Origin: Treponema sp.
GTDB lineage: Bacteria > Spirochaetota > Spirochaetia > Treponematales > Breznakiellaceae
Reading direction: 5' to 3'
Length of the DNA: 14,437 nt
NCBI GenBank assembly: GCA_031269405.1
Contig: JAISZE010000020.1
Span: forward strand, 1-14,437
A model generated the notes under the pieces. It did not search any database, was not told the origin of the DNA, and saw only the letters and a list, made by a program, of their open reading frames with translations. Of the stretch, positions 7,477 through 14,294 are shown one piece after another (position 1 is the stretch's first letter; every line of letters starts with the position of its first letter). Position numbers and translations under genes: made by a program.

Positions 7477-8158
7477 AACCTATCGTGGTTCCCTTAAAGG
7501 ATCCCTTTGCCAGAATGTTCCGCAAGTTAGGAAGATCCTTTCCTGCGGCGCAGATTACCTTCAGGTTGATCCTGGCGGCGTGGCGGCTGGCTACGGGATC
7601 AAAAGGCACGTTTTTTCCCGGAACCCACTCGTCTCCTACCAGGGCCCGGAAACCCTCCCAGGAAATCCTGTCAATAGGTTTTGCATTAGGGTTTTTTTTC
7701 GGATCATCCGTATACACCTGTTCGATGTTAGAGAGGTTGATCACCGCCTCTGCCTGGAAACGCTCCGCTAGAAGTACGGCGTCGTAGTCGGAAGAAAACC
7801 CCGGCTTCCAGCCCGATGCCACTAGGACTTTCCCGGTAAGGGGTCCTACCTGGGTGGGATCAACTACCACCTCCTGGGAGCACCATTCGCCCATGACGGC
7901 CCGCACCAACTGGGCGTTGAGCCTTGTCGCCATGATCCCTATCCAGTCCGCCTGATCATCATCGCCGGAAGGAACTATGTTCCGGTACGCCTTCTGCCAG
8001 GCCCGGGCCGGGCCGCCTCCGCCGACAACAAGAATGAAACGCCGTTTCTCATCCCGATCCAGTTCATCCCGGATAAGGGCGGCGAAACTTTTCAGGAACT
8101 CCTCATCCACCCCCTCAGGGGCGACAATGGATCCTCCAAGGGAAATTACGGTAACCAT
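7475..8158 (-). CDS. pyrH: UMP kinase, archaeal/spirochaetal type
   Basis: Cytoplasmic enzyme that converts UMP to UDP with ATP in pyrimidine nucleotide synthesis. The 227 residues belong to the amino-acid kinase fold: LGGSI (7-11), VVGGGGPAR (44-52, phosphate loop), DWIGIMATRLNAQLV (71-85) and a nucleotide-binding stretch NLSNIEQVYTDDPK (141-154), with PFDPVASRHA near 186-194. The sequence is of the short branch shared by archaea and spirochaetes (TIGR02076, recalled from memory) rather than the usual bacterial hexameric PyrH, in which GTP activates and UTP inhibits; regulation may therefore differ. GGAGG precedes the ATG by only 4 bases. It lies 50 bp after the transglutaminase-like gene on the same strand and is probably co-transcribed with it, although its role is metabolic and unrelated. 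Confidence 0.92.
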   Translation of the reverse strand: MVTVISLGGSIVAPEGVDEEFLKSFAALIRDELDRDEKRRFILVVGGGGPARAWQKAYRNIVPSGDDDQADWIGIMATRLNAQLVRAVMGEWCSQEVVVDPTQVGPLTGKVLVASGWKPGFSSDYDAVLLAERFQAEAVINLSNIEQVYTDDPKKNPNAKPIDRISWEGFRALVGDEWVPGKNVPFDPVASRHAARINLKVICAAGKDLPNLRNILAKGSFKGTTIG

Positions 8159-8208
8159 ACAACCTCCGGGTAAACAATTTTCGGGCTTTTACACCAAAGC
8201 CGGTTTTG

Positions 8209-9846
8209 TCACTGTACATAAACTCCTGTAATCGTAACATCGCTCCAGAGTGAAGAATAGGACTCAAGGCCGCCTATGGCTTCCTCCCACAGGTTCTGGA
8301 AAGCGAAATCCCGGGTCCGTACCGTGGTCCTGCCCCGGGGATCCATCTGGGAAAGGAAGGTCTCGCCCCGGGAAAAGGCTACCCGCTGGTTATCCATGTT
8401 GCCGAAATAATAGGAACCATGATCTTCCCGGAGGTTGAAATCAGGAGGCGCCGCGCCGGCCCCTAATGCCGGGTCCAGAGGCACCCAGCCGAAGGAGTCG
8501 ATCCAGAATTCGGCCCAGTAGTGCCGGCTGGTCCCCCGGAGACGGTTCACCAGAACCCCTGCGGCAGGTATGGCGGGAATGCCCGAAGCCCTGGCTAGGG
8601 CGCAGAAGAGCAGCGCTGCGCGGTAGCTGTCGGCCTGTTTTTCCTCCAGCCCTTCCAGAGCGCCGCCGGCCATGGGTTCAGCCCGGATCTCCAGTTCCTT
8701 GATAAGCCACTCGTAAATACGCTGGGCTTTTAAATAGGGGTTCCGTTCCCGCCCTGTGATAGCAGCCGCCTGGGCGCTTATGGCGCTGTCCTCCGAAGGG
8801 ATAAGGGGGGTGGGCTGGGTGTAGACCGTCTGAACAGGGGAACTGCTGTCCAGCCTAAGCCCCTGGGGGCGTAAAACAGTTTCTACAGCATAGACCTCTG
8901 TCACGTACGAAAGGGTGATCTGCCGCCCTGTTCCCGGCATAAGATCGATAAACTGGTACAGCGAAGATCCGCGGTAATTTTCCACAAAAGGATCCGTGTT
9001 TCTGGACAAAAGCCGGGTGTTCCGCTGGGAAGCCGAGGAAACGGGCCGGGGCAGCCAGAGGTAGAGGCTGTTCGGCGTAAGGGCATCCTCGGTCCGTATG
9101 TCCACCGAATACGAGAGGGCGTAGCTTCGTTTGTCCCTGATGATCTTTGTCCCGGGCTTCCCGTTGATTTCAAAAAACACAGGCCGGGAATTTCCCCTCG
9201 GGGTGCGGACTTCTATGGTCCCGCTCGCAGCCCCGTCGGGCACCCGGACCCGGATTTCCCGTTCGCTCCAGAGTTCATAGCCGAATTCGACATCGAATAC
9301 CTCTACAGCCTCCGGGGACTGGGCTTCCACAGGAGCCCCGGGCGCGGATTCGGCGTCCCAGGAAAACCAGAGCCCCGAATTTTCCCTGGAAGTCCCGAAG
9401 CTGCTCCCGTATAAGGTAACAAGGGACCCTATAGCCCCGGCCTGGGGCTCTACAGAACTGATCCTGGGGCCGCTCCCGGTCTCGTCTCCCCGCACAGGTT
9501 CAGGTATAACCGCTTTATTGGAAAAAAGGGCGGGGTTGCTTTTCCGGCCCTGGCGGTGGACATATACCAAGCCGGCGGTAGAAAACTCCGGAATACGGAC
9601 TGAGATGCTGTCGTCCTGCCATCTCACATAGGAAGAACCGGTAGGAGGCGCCCCGGCTATGGTTATGTAGGATTCACCCTGGCTATCTCCGAAATTTTCC
9701 CCATAGATAGTCAGGACTTCGCCCATCTGCCCTATACGGGGATCGATGCGGCTTATCACCGGCAGTTTTTCGCTGCACGCCAAAAAAGATAAAGCAACCA
9801 AGAGAAACAGTACAGGGGAAAACGAAAAAGACTTTTCGTGCTTCAT
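8209..9846 (-). CDS. IPT/TIG and transglutaminase-like lipoprotein
   Basis: 545 residues. A lipoprotein-type signal ends at Cys24 (SFLAC; the lipobox has Phe at -3, unusual but tolerated in spirochaetes). Two immunoglobulin-like IPT/TIG domains follow, about 28-112 (ISRIDPRIGQMGEVLTIYG) and 127-227 (ISSVEPQAGAIGSLVTLYG). A transglutaminase/cysteine-protease core spans about 360-470, with a plausible triad of Cys415 (ALLFCALARASGIPA), His442 (SRHYWAEFW) and Asp458 (WVPLDPALG). All three are present, so it may be active as a periplasmic protease, transamidase or peptidoglycan-linked enzyme; the substrate cannot be told. Its ATG overlaps the stop of the upstream 174-residue gene (ATGA) and no Shine-Dalgarno is visible, which points to translation by reinitiation. 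As last gene of the sigma block it is a candidate effector or sensor of that system. Confidence 0.88.
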   Translation of the reverse strand: MKHEKSFSFSPVLFLLVALSFLACSEKLPVISRIDPRIGQMGEVLTIYGENFGDSQGESYITIAGAPPTGSSYVRWQDDSISVRIPEFSTAGLVYVHRQGRKSNPALFSNKAVIPEPVRGDETGSGPRISSVEPQAGAIGSLVTLYGSSFGTSRENSGLWFSWDAESAPGAPVEAQSPEAVEVFDVEFGYELWSEREIRVRVPDGAASGTIEVRTPRGNSRPVFFEINGKPGTKIIRDKRSYALSYSVDIRTEDALTPNSLYLWLPRPVSSASQRNTRLLSRNTDPFVENYRGSSLYQFIDLMPGTGRQITLSYVTEVYAVETVLRPQGLRLDSSSPVQTVYTQPTPLIPSEDSAISAQAAAITGRERNPYLKAQRIYEWLIKELEIRAEPMAGGALEGLEEKQADSYRAALLFCALARASGIPAIPAAGVLVNRLRGTSRHYWAEFWIDSFGWVPLDPALGAGAAPPDFNLREDHGSYYFGNMDNQRVAFSRGETFLSQMDPRGRTTVRTRDFAFQNLWEEAIGGLESYSSLWSDVTITGVYVQ

Positions 9847-10367
9847 TGAGGGATTTCGTTCTCGCCAGCCGCCGGATCTTCCGGGGTTTCCTGCAGATAA
9901 GGATGGAGCACCAACTGTATCTCTATCCTGGCGTCATCCGCCGAATCCTTTGAGCCTAGCGGGAAAAAGTAGATCTGCTCCCCGAATTCCATGGGAATGG
10001 TTTGCATTGTCGTATGGTAGCTCATCCCCTTGTTAGGGACGTCTATCCAAATCTGCCCCTGGGCTACCAGAATATTACGGCCGTTGGCGTGGAAATAAGG
10101 GGTAAACTGGACTGCCACCACAATGTTAGCCCCTACGAGCTTGAGCCCTACAGGCCGGCCCGGAATGGTAACCTTGGATTTCTCCGAATCCCATACTACC
10201 TGCTGGTTCTGTTCCACAATACGGGCTACAATGTCCATAATGACAGCCCGTTCCTTTAATCCCGGAAGCATCTCTTCCAGGCTCGGCTCCTGGGCGGAAA
10301 CCACCGTCCTGGCAGCTAAAAAAAGGACCCCCAGGAGGGCAAGCCGGCTACGGGAAATAGCGATCAT
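9843..10367 (-). CDS. Small exported protein of unknown function in the sigma operon
   Basis: I do not recognise a family. The 174 residues start with a signal peptide (MIAISRSRLALLGVLFLAARTVVSA, shown here only as far as position 25, likely cut before QE), so the product is periplasmic. The body (about 40-160) is predicted largely beta, with alternating hydrophobic runs such as LVGANIVVAVQFTPYF and ARIEIQLVLHPYL, and no Cys. The C-terminal 15 residues are acidic and Pro-rich. Its ATG overlaps the anti-sigma stop (ATGA at 10364-10367), and its own stop overlaps the next ATG in the same way, so all three should be made in step. An AAGGAG lies 12 bases upstream, inside the anti-sigma gene. The context suggests it works with the anti-sigma factor and the transglutaminase-like lipoprotein in the envelope, perhaps as a signal receptor. 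That is inference only. Confidence 0.8.
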   Translation of the reverse strand: MIAISRSRLALLGVLFLAARTVVSAQEPSLEEMLPGLKERAVIMDIVARIVEQNQQVVWDSEKSKVTIPGRPVGLKLVGANIVVAVQFTPYFHANGRNILVAQGQIWIDVPNKGMSYHTTMQTIPMEFGEQIYFFPLGSKDSADDARIEIQLVLHPYLQETPEDPAAGENEIPQ

Positions 10368-10954
10368 TGGGAAGGCTGTCTCCTTGTATAATCCGTCGCC
10401 TTCAGCAGCGCAGGTTCCCCGGAACTGGAGAAATTCCGGCTATCAGGGAGCTTGATGATCACATAATCCGCAGTATCCTGGCTGGAAAGGTACTGCAGCA
10501 CTCCGGTAATATCCGCAACAGGGGCTATACCCTGGAGATCCGTGCCTATACCCGCCACTGCGGCGTCCTGAGTCCGGGCCGGCGCAGCGGGCCTTGTCCC
10601 CAGAACCGCGAAAAACGCGATAATCACGAATACCGCCGCTGCAACGGCCGCAGCAGGCAGGGGCAGGGAAACGGTCCGGGTCCAAATGCTTTTCAGGTTT
10701 TTTTCCCTTACCAGGGGCAGGGGGGCAACTCTTATTTCCCCTTCCCTGGCTGCCAGCGCGGACCATACCCGGCCCTTTGCACTTTCAAGAGCTTCCTCAG
10801 GTCCTTCGGTCAGGGCCGAACGGAGCTTCTCGTATTGTTCAACCCTGAACCGGCAGGCACTGCAGGATTCCAGGTGAGCTTCCATCTTTTCCTTCCAGGG
10901 TGAAGGGAGCTCTCTGTCAATATACAAGGATACAATTTGACCATCAGGACACAT
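10364..10954 (-). CDS. Membrane anti-sigma factor with zinc-finger-like N-terminus
   Basis: 196 residues. The cytoplasmic N-terminus carries Cys2 and the motif H27-x3-C31-x2-C34 (HLESCSAC), the signature of zinc-binding anti-sigma domains (zf-HC2/ZAS type). One transmembrane segment lies at about 98-119 (AAAVAAAVFVIIAFFAVLG), followed by a periplasmic domain of about 75 residues. The expected role is to hold the neighbouring ECF sigma factor at the membrane and release it upon an envelope signal, by proteolysis or conformational change. The gene starts inside the last codons of the sigma gene (11-base overlap) and has its own GGAGG 9 bases before the ATG. Its stop overlaps the next gene. The periplasmic domain has no recognisable sensor fold. 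The identification rests on motif, topology and position together. Confidence 0.88.
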   Translation of the reverse strand: MCPDGQIVSLYIDRELPSPWKEKMEAHLESCSACRFRVEQYEKLRSALTEGPEEALESAKGRVWSALAAREGEIRVAPLPLVREKNLKSIWTRTVSLPLPAAAVAAAVFVIIAFFAVLGTRPAAPARTQDAAVAGIGTDLQGIAPVADITGVLQYLSSQDTADYVIIKLPDSRNFSSSGEPALLKATDYTRRQPSQ

Positions 10955-11498
10955 GCGAACTATCCTCCGCTAATAACCCGGCCAACCGCTCCCGGGCCCG
11001 GAATACCCGTACTTTAACGTTCCCTTCGCTGATACCCAGCGCCCGTCCGATCTCTTTATAATTAAGTTCACCATATTCTTTCAATATCAATACGATACGC
11101 AGGTTTTCCGGCAGCCGTTCCAGAGCTTTCAGGACTTCATCCCGGGACTCTTTTTTAAGAAGCTGATTCTCGCCGGTTTCCACTACCCTGGCATCCTCCC
11201 GAAACGCCTTCTGATAGGCCTTCCTCTCCCGAACCTTCCTCTTAGCATAATTCAAGGCGGCGTTTTTGACCACCCGTATAAGCCAATACTTGGCCTCATC
11301 GGGAGTGGGAAACACCATGTTTTTTTCATAAAGGCGGAAAAAGGCTTCCTGGCAGAGATCCTCAGCAGCTTCCCCGCTGCCGGCGATACGGTACGCGACT
11401 CTAAACAGGATAGGGAAAACCGTATCGTAGAGTCTGCGGAATTCAGCTTCCTGTCCGCCTTGTCCTTCAGGCTGCCCAGCCAAGCCCTCTTTAGACAT
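10944..11498 (-). CDS. ECF (sigma-70 family group 4) RNA polymerase sigma factor
   Basis: 184 residues. It directs RNA polymerase to a stress or envelope regulon. Region 2 spans about 20-88, with AEDLCQEAFFRLYEK (45-59, the conserved core-binding and -10 recognition helix) and YWLIRVVKNAALNYAKR (71-87). Region 4 spans about 125-175, with LPENLRIVLILKEYGELNY followed by the helix-turn-helix KEIGRALGISEGNVKVRVFRA. Regions 1 and 3 are absent, as in RpoE-type factors. The ATG has AAGGA 14 bases upstream, a long spacing. It lies 75 bp after cysS and overlaps the anti-sigma gene by 11 bases. The upstream gap holds two dyads (11519-11548). T. pallidum has, as I recall, an rpoE-like gene beside cysS. 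ECF factors often transcribe their own operon, but no clear ECF promoter is placed correctly here. Confidence 0.95.
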   Translation of the reverse strand: MSKEGLAGQPEGQGGQEAEFRRLYDTVFPILFRVAYRIAGSGEAAEDLCQEAFFRLYEKNMVFPTPDEAKYWLIRVVKNAALNYAKRKVRERKAYQKAFREDARVVETGENQLLKKESRDEVLKALERLPENLRIVLILKEYGELNYKEIGRALGISEGNVKVRVFRARERLAGLLAEDSSHVS

Positions 11499-11518
11499 AA
11501 TAACAACTACGTTCCTTA

Positions 11519-11548
11519 ATTGTTACAATCTTATACAGTTCTGTATAA
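11519..11548. promoter_or_regulatory. Pair of dyad-symmetric sites upstream of the ECF sigma operon
   Basis: ATTGT-T-ACAAT (11519-11529) and TTATACAG-TT-CTGTATAA (11531-11548) are both perfect palindromes, one base apart, in the 75-bp gap before the sigma gene. Such sites typically bind a dimeric regulator. A TATAAG on the minus strand within the second dyad could be a -10 box, though no -35 was found. The regulator is unknown. Confidence 0.45.
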
Positions 11549-11559
11549 AACCGGCCCGG

Positions 11560-11575
11560 AAAAAGGCGCCTTTTT
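11560..11575 (-). terminator. Candidate cysS terminator
   Basis: AAAAAGGCGCCTTTTT is a perfect 16-base palindrome overlapping the cysS stop codon (11574-11576). On the minus strand it gives a short GC-centred hairpin ending in TTTTT, like a compact A/U-flanked intrinsic terminator. It would partly separate cysS from the sigma operon. The lack of a free loop and the short GC core make it weak. Confidence 0.4.
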
Positions 11576-12998
11576 ATATACGCCGCCAGTTTGTCCCCCC
11601 TTGGGAATCCTCAAGGACTATACCCCGTTCTTTCAGGGAATCACGGATCTCATCGGCCAGTTTGTAATCCTTCGCTTTCTTCGCCTCAGCCCGCCGGGCG
11701 ATGAGGCCCTCAATTTCGGCGGCCAAGGCAGGGTCCCCGTTGTTTTGCGGATCTTTCGCCGCCTCGGCCTCCAGGCCCAGCCCTAGAACCCGGTCCATGT
11801 CAAAAGCAGCCGCCAGAACTTCCGAGGGCTTCACTTCCTGGTCGCGAAGAAGGCCCCAGAGTTCCGCTAAGGCCCTGGGAGTGGAAAGATCGTCTTCCAG
11901 GGCCTTGTTGAAAGCCGCCAGGTACGGCGCCGCCCTGCCGGACGCGGCGGATACCGTTTCTGCCTGCTGGCCCGCCAGGGCCCGGATTCGGTCGCCCAGG
12001 GATTTCCGCGCGTTCTTCGCTCCCTCAAGGGCGGGGTAAGAAAACTGAAGCTGGCTCCGGTAATGGCCGCCTAAAAGGAAATAACGGTAATCCAGGGGAT
12101 CGTAACCGGCGTCTTCAAGGGACTGGAGGGTCAGGAACCCCCCTGAGGATTTGGACATCTTCCCGCGGTCCAGAACCAGGAATTCGTGGTGAATCCAGTA
12201 TTTTACCCAGGGATGTTTTCCTGTGGCAGCCTCGCTCTGTGCAATTTCGTTGGTATGATGAATAGAGATATGGTCTATACCCCCGGCGTGGATGTCGAAC
12301 TGTTCTCCAAGGTACTTGATGCTCATAGCGGAACACTCGATATGCCAGCCCGGATAACCCCTTCCCCAAGGGCTGTCCCAAACCAGGGCCTGGTTTTCAA
12401 ACTTGCTCTTCGTGAACCAGAGTACGAAATCCCCGGGGTTCCGTTTGTTTTCGTCAACCCCGGTCCTGGCCCCCGCCTTCTGTTCGTCCACACGGAGCAT
12501 GGCCAGCTCCCGGTACGCGGGAAAACGGGCGATATCAAAGTAGAGATTTCCGCCTGAAAAGTACGTGCAGCCCCTTTCTTCGATGCGCCTGATAAGGCCT
12601 ATCATATCCTGTATATGCTCCGTGGCTTTGCAGACCACCGTAGGGCGTATGATATTGAGCCGTTCAGCATCCCTGAAAAAAGCCTGGGTATAAAAATCCG
12701 CGATTTCCAGGACCGTTTTGCCCCGTTCCTCTGCGGATTTGACCATTTTGTCGTCCCCTTGGTCGTTGTCGCCGCTTAAATGCCCTACATCGGTGATGTT
12801 CATCACATGGGTAACATCGAAACCCATGCGGCGCAGGGTTCTAACCAGCACATCATGGGTTACATAAGCCCTGAGATTCCCGATATGGGCGTAATTGTAC
12901 ACCGTAGGTCCACAGCCGTAAAAGCCGATTTTGCCATTCTCAAGAGGTTCCAAAGGCTGCAAAGCCCGCCCTAAGGTATTAAAAAGGGTTAAAGCCAT
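11574..12998 (-). CDS. cysS: Cysteine--tRNA ligase
   Basis: 474 residues, near the usual 460-480. It charges tRNA-Cys in the cytoplasm. The class I signatures are present: [16 protein letters not shown] (26-41) contains HIGN, the HIGH motif, and KMSKS lies at 280-284. The zinc ligands that select cysteine are in place: Cys29, Cys222 (WHIECSAMS), His247 and Glu251 (HHTNE), with the same 25- and 4-residue spacing as in E. coli. The C-terminal anticodon-binding end has the family ending [18 protein letters not shown]...GT-W. All key residues are intact, so it should be active. It diverges from murB across 157 bp and precedes the ECF sigma gene. No Shine-Dalgarno is evident before the ATG; an inverted repeat lies in the leader. 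Confidence 0.98.
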   Translation of the reverse strand: MALTLFNTLGRALQPLEPLENGKIGFYGCGPTVYNYAHIGNLRAYVTHDVLVRTLRRMGFDVTHVMNITDVGHLSGDNDQGDDKMVKSAEERGKTVLEIADFYTQAFFRDAERLNIIRPTVVCKATEHIQDMIGLIRRIEERGCTYFSGGNLYFDIARFPAYRELAMLRVDEQKAGARTGVDENKRNPGDFVLWFTKSKFENQALVWDSPWGRGYPGWHIECSAMSIKYLGEQFDIHAGGIDHISIHHTNEIAQSEAATGKHPWVKYWIHHEFLVLDRGKMSKSSGGFLTLQSLEDAGYDPLDYRYFLLGGHYRSQLQFSYPALEGAKNARKSLGDRIRALAGQQAETVSAASGRAAPYLAAFNKALEDDLSTPRALAELWGLLRDQEVKPSEVLAAAFDMDRVLGLGLEAEAAKDPQNNGDPALAAEIEGLIARRAEAKKAKDYKLADEIRDSLKERGIVLEDSQGGTNWRRI

Positions 12999-13013
12999 AG
13001 ATTGAATGAAAAC

Positions 13014-13048
13014 TAGCGGAATTTTGGGAAAAAATCAACTATCCGCTA
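13014..13048. repeat. 7-bp inverted repeat in the cysS leader
   Basis: TAGCGGA (13014-13020) and TCCGCTA (13042-13048) flank a 21-base AT-rich spacer in the cysS-murB divergent region, 16 bases before the cysS ATG. It could be an operator or a weak leader hairpin. It does not resemble a T-box leader, which would be much larger. Confidence 0.25.
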
Positions 13049-13086
13049 AAGGGATAAACGCCGCGTTCCCGGCATCCGGATCGGGC

Positions 13087-13115
13087 CTTACATGGCTGCA
13101 GGCTGTTCTTATACC
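13087..13115 (+). promoter_or_regulatory. Weak candidate promoter for murB
   Basis: CTTACA (13087-13092) and TATACC (13110-13115), each matching 4 of 6 consensus bases, are 17 bp apart and 40 bp before the murB ATG. It is the best match in the divergent gap, but weak. Confidence 0.25.
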
Positions 13116-13155
13116 GTGCTGTTGCCAAGGGGGATGTTTTTTACTAGGCTGAAGC

Positions 13156-14130
13156 ATGGACCGGGGGACGTTTAAAAAATTTATCGAAGGGATCAATGCC
13201 CGGACAGCGTTTAGCGGTTCTTTCGGTTTTGATGAGCCTATGTACCGCCATACTACCTTCAAGGTTGGCGGCCCCGCTGACGCATGGATCAGGCCGGGCA
13301 AGGAGATTTTTCCCGCTTATGCCCGGGTTTTGCTCAAAGCCGCGAGGGACGAGGGCATTCCGGTTTTCATACTCGGCGCAGGGGCCAACCTGGCGGTCAG
13401 CGACAGGGGAATCCGGGGTATTGTGCTGGACACAGGCTCGTGGAAGGGTATAGGCAAGCGGGAAAACGTCCGGGAAGGCGGGAAAACACCCGCCTTTTCC
13501 GTAAAAGCCGCGGCAGGGACCTCTGTGGACCAGTTGGTTGACCGCCTGGCGGTGCGGGGCCTTGGGGGCCTTGAGTTCCTTGCAGGCATGCCCGGTTCTG
13601 TCGGAGGCGCGGTATGGATGAACGCCAGGTGCTACGACAAATCCGTCTCAGAACCGCTGCTGGAAACTGAAATCCTGGACGAGGATTTTAACCGCCTCCG
13701 GGTCCCTGTAAAAAGCGGGGATTTCTCCTATAAAAAAAGCCCCTTCCAGACCCGGCAGGTCCTGATACTCTCCGCCAGGTTCGCCTTGGATTTCCGCCCC
13801 ACTTCGGATATCCGCAAGGAAATGGAGGAGTACCGCAGGGACCGCAGGGACAAGGGGCATTACCGCTTCCCTTCGGCTGGCTCGGCTTTCAAGAACAACC
13901 GGGATTTCGGAAACCCTACAGGCAAGATAATCGACGACCTGGGGCTCAGGGGCCTCAGTTCAGGGGGCGCCCAGGTAGCCCCGTGGCACGGTAATATCAT
14001 CATCAACACAGGCGGCGCTTCGGCTTCGGACATCCGCGCCCTTACCGGCGAAGTCGCCCGGAGGGTCAGGGAAGAGCGGGGCTTTATCCTTGAACCGGAG
14101 ATCCTCTTTGTAGGGGACTGGGATTACTAA
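13156..14130 (+). CDS. murB: UDP-N-acetylenolpyruvoylglucosamine reductase
   Basis: 324 residues. This cytoplasmic flavoenzyme reduces UDP-GlcNAc-enolpyruvate to UDP-MurNAc with NADPH, the second committed step of peptidoglycan precursor synthesis. The FAD-binding N-terminal part shows YRHTTFKVGGPADAW (30-44), ILGAGANLAVSDRGIRG (72-88) and LAGMPGSVGGAVWMNARCY (142-160). SAGSAFKN (240-247) carries the proton-donating serine (probably Ser243), and LEPEILFVG (312-320) carries the catalytic glutamate near the C-terminus. All are present, so it is probably active. NAR-CY in place of the common NAG-AY fits spirochaetal relatives from memory. The ATG at 13156 has only a poor Shine-Dalgarno. It is divergent from cysS and followed by the palindromic element at 14179. 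Confidence 0.97.
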   Translation: MDRGTFKKFIEGINARTAFSGSFGFDEPMYRHTTFKVGGPADAWIRPGKEIFPAYARVLLKAARDEGIPVFILGAGANLAVSDRGIRGIVLDTGSWKGIGKRENVREGGKTPAFSVKAAAGTSVDQLVDRLAVRGLGGLEFLAGMPGSVGGAVWMNARCYDKSVSEPLLETEILDEDFNRLRVPVKSGDFSYKKSPFQTRQVLILSARFALDFRPTSDIRKEMEEYRRDRRDKGHYRFPSAGSAFKNNRDFGNPTGKIIDDLGLRGLSSGGAQVAPWHGNIIINTGGASASDIRALTGEVARRVREERGFILEPEILFVGDWDY

Positions 14131-14178
14131 ACTTGACCCGCAATTTGAAAGGTGGTTAGCTATCTGCAAAAATTAAAA

Positions 14179-14260
14179 ACCGCAAAGGCGAAGAAGGCGA
14201 AGAAGGAAGGGAAAAAACACCCCTTCCTACATCCTTATTCGCCTTGTTCGCCTTTGCGGT
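14179..14260. repeat. 82-bp imperfect palindrome, MITE/REP-like intergenic element
   Basis: The outer arms ACCGCAAAGGCGAA (14179-14192) and TTCGCCTTTGCGGT (14247-14260) pair perfectly over 14 bp. After one mismatch AAGGCGAA pairs with TTCGCCTT (8 bp), and near the tip GGAAGGG (14205-14211) pairs with CCCTTCC (14221-14227) around an A-rich loop. The left arm also carries two tandem copies of the 9-mer GGCGAAGAA (14187-14204). This design (CCGCAAAGGCG arms with short internal periods) is like dispersed intergenic palindromes in many bacterial genomes. Sitting between convergent genes, it may also stop transcription from both sides. Confidence 0.7.
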
Positions 14261-14294
14261 AAAAATTCTTCAATGTCTTAGCGGTTTCCCGGGC

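Noticed and set aside
8184..8201. Short stem GGCTTT/AAAGCC in the gap between the transglutaminase-like gene and pyrH.
   Set aside because: Only 6 bp with a 6-base loop; too weak to call a terminator or attenuator.
11484..11512. GGAAC followed about 15 bases later by TCTAA on the minus strand, like an ECF autoregulatory promoter.
   Set aside because: It spans the sigma start codon, so transcripts from it would lack the ATG and ribosome site; no good alternative start lies downstream.
12999..13155. Possible T-box or other riboswitch in the cysS leader.
   Set aside because: The divergent gap is 157 bp, has no T-box bulge-like sequence or antiterminator, and shows only one 7-bp inverted repeat.
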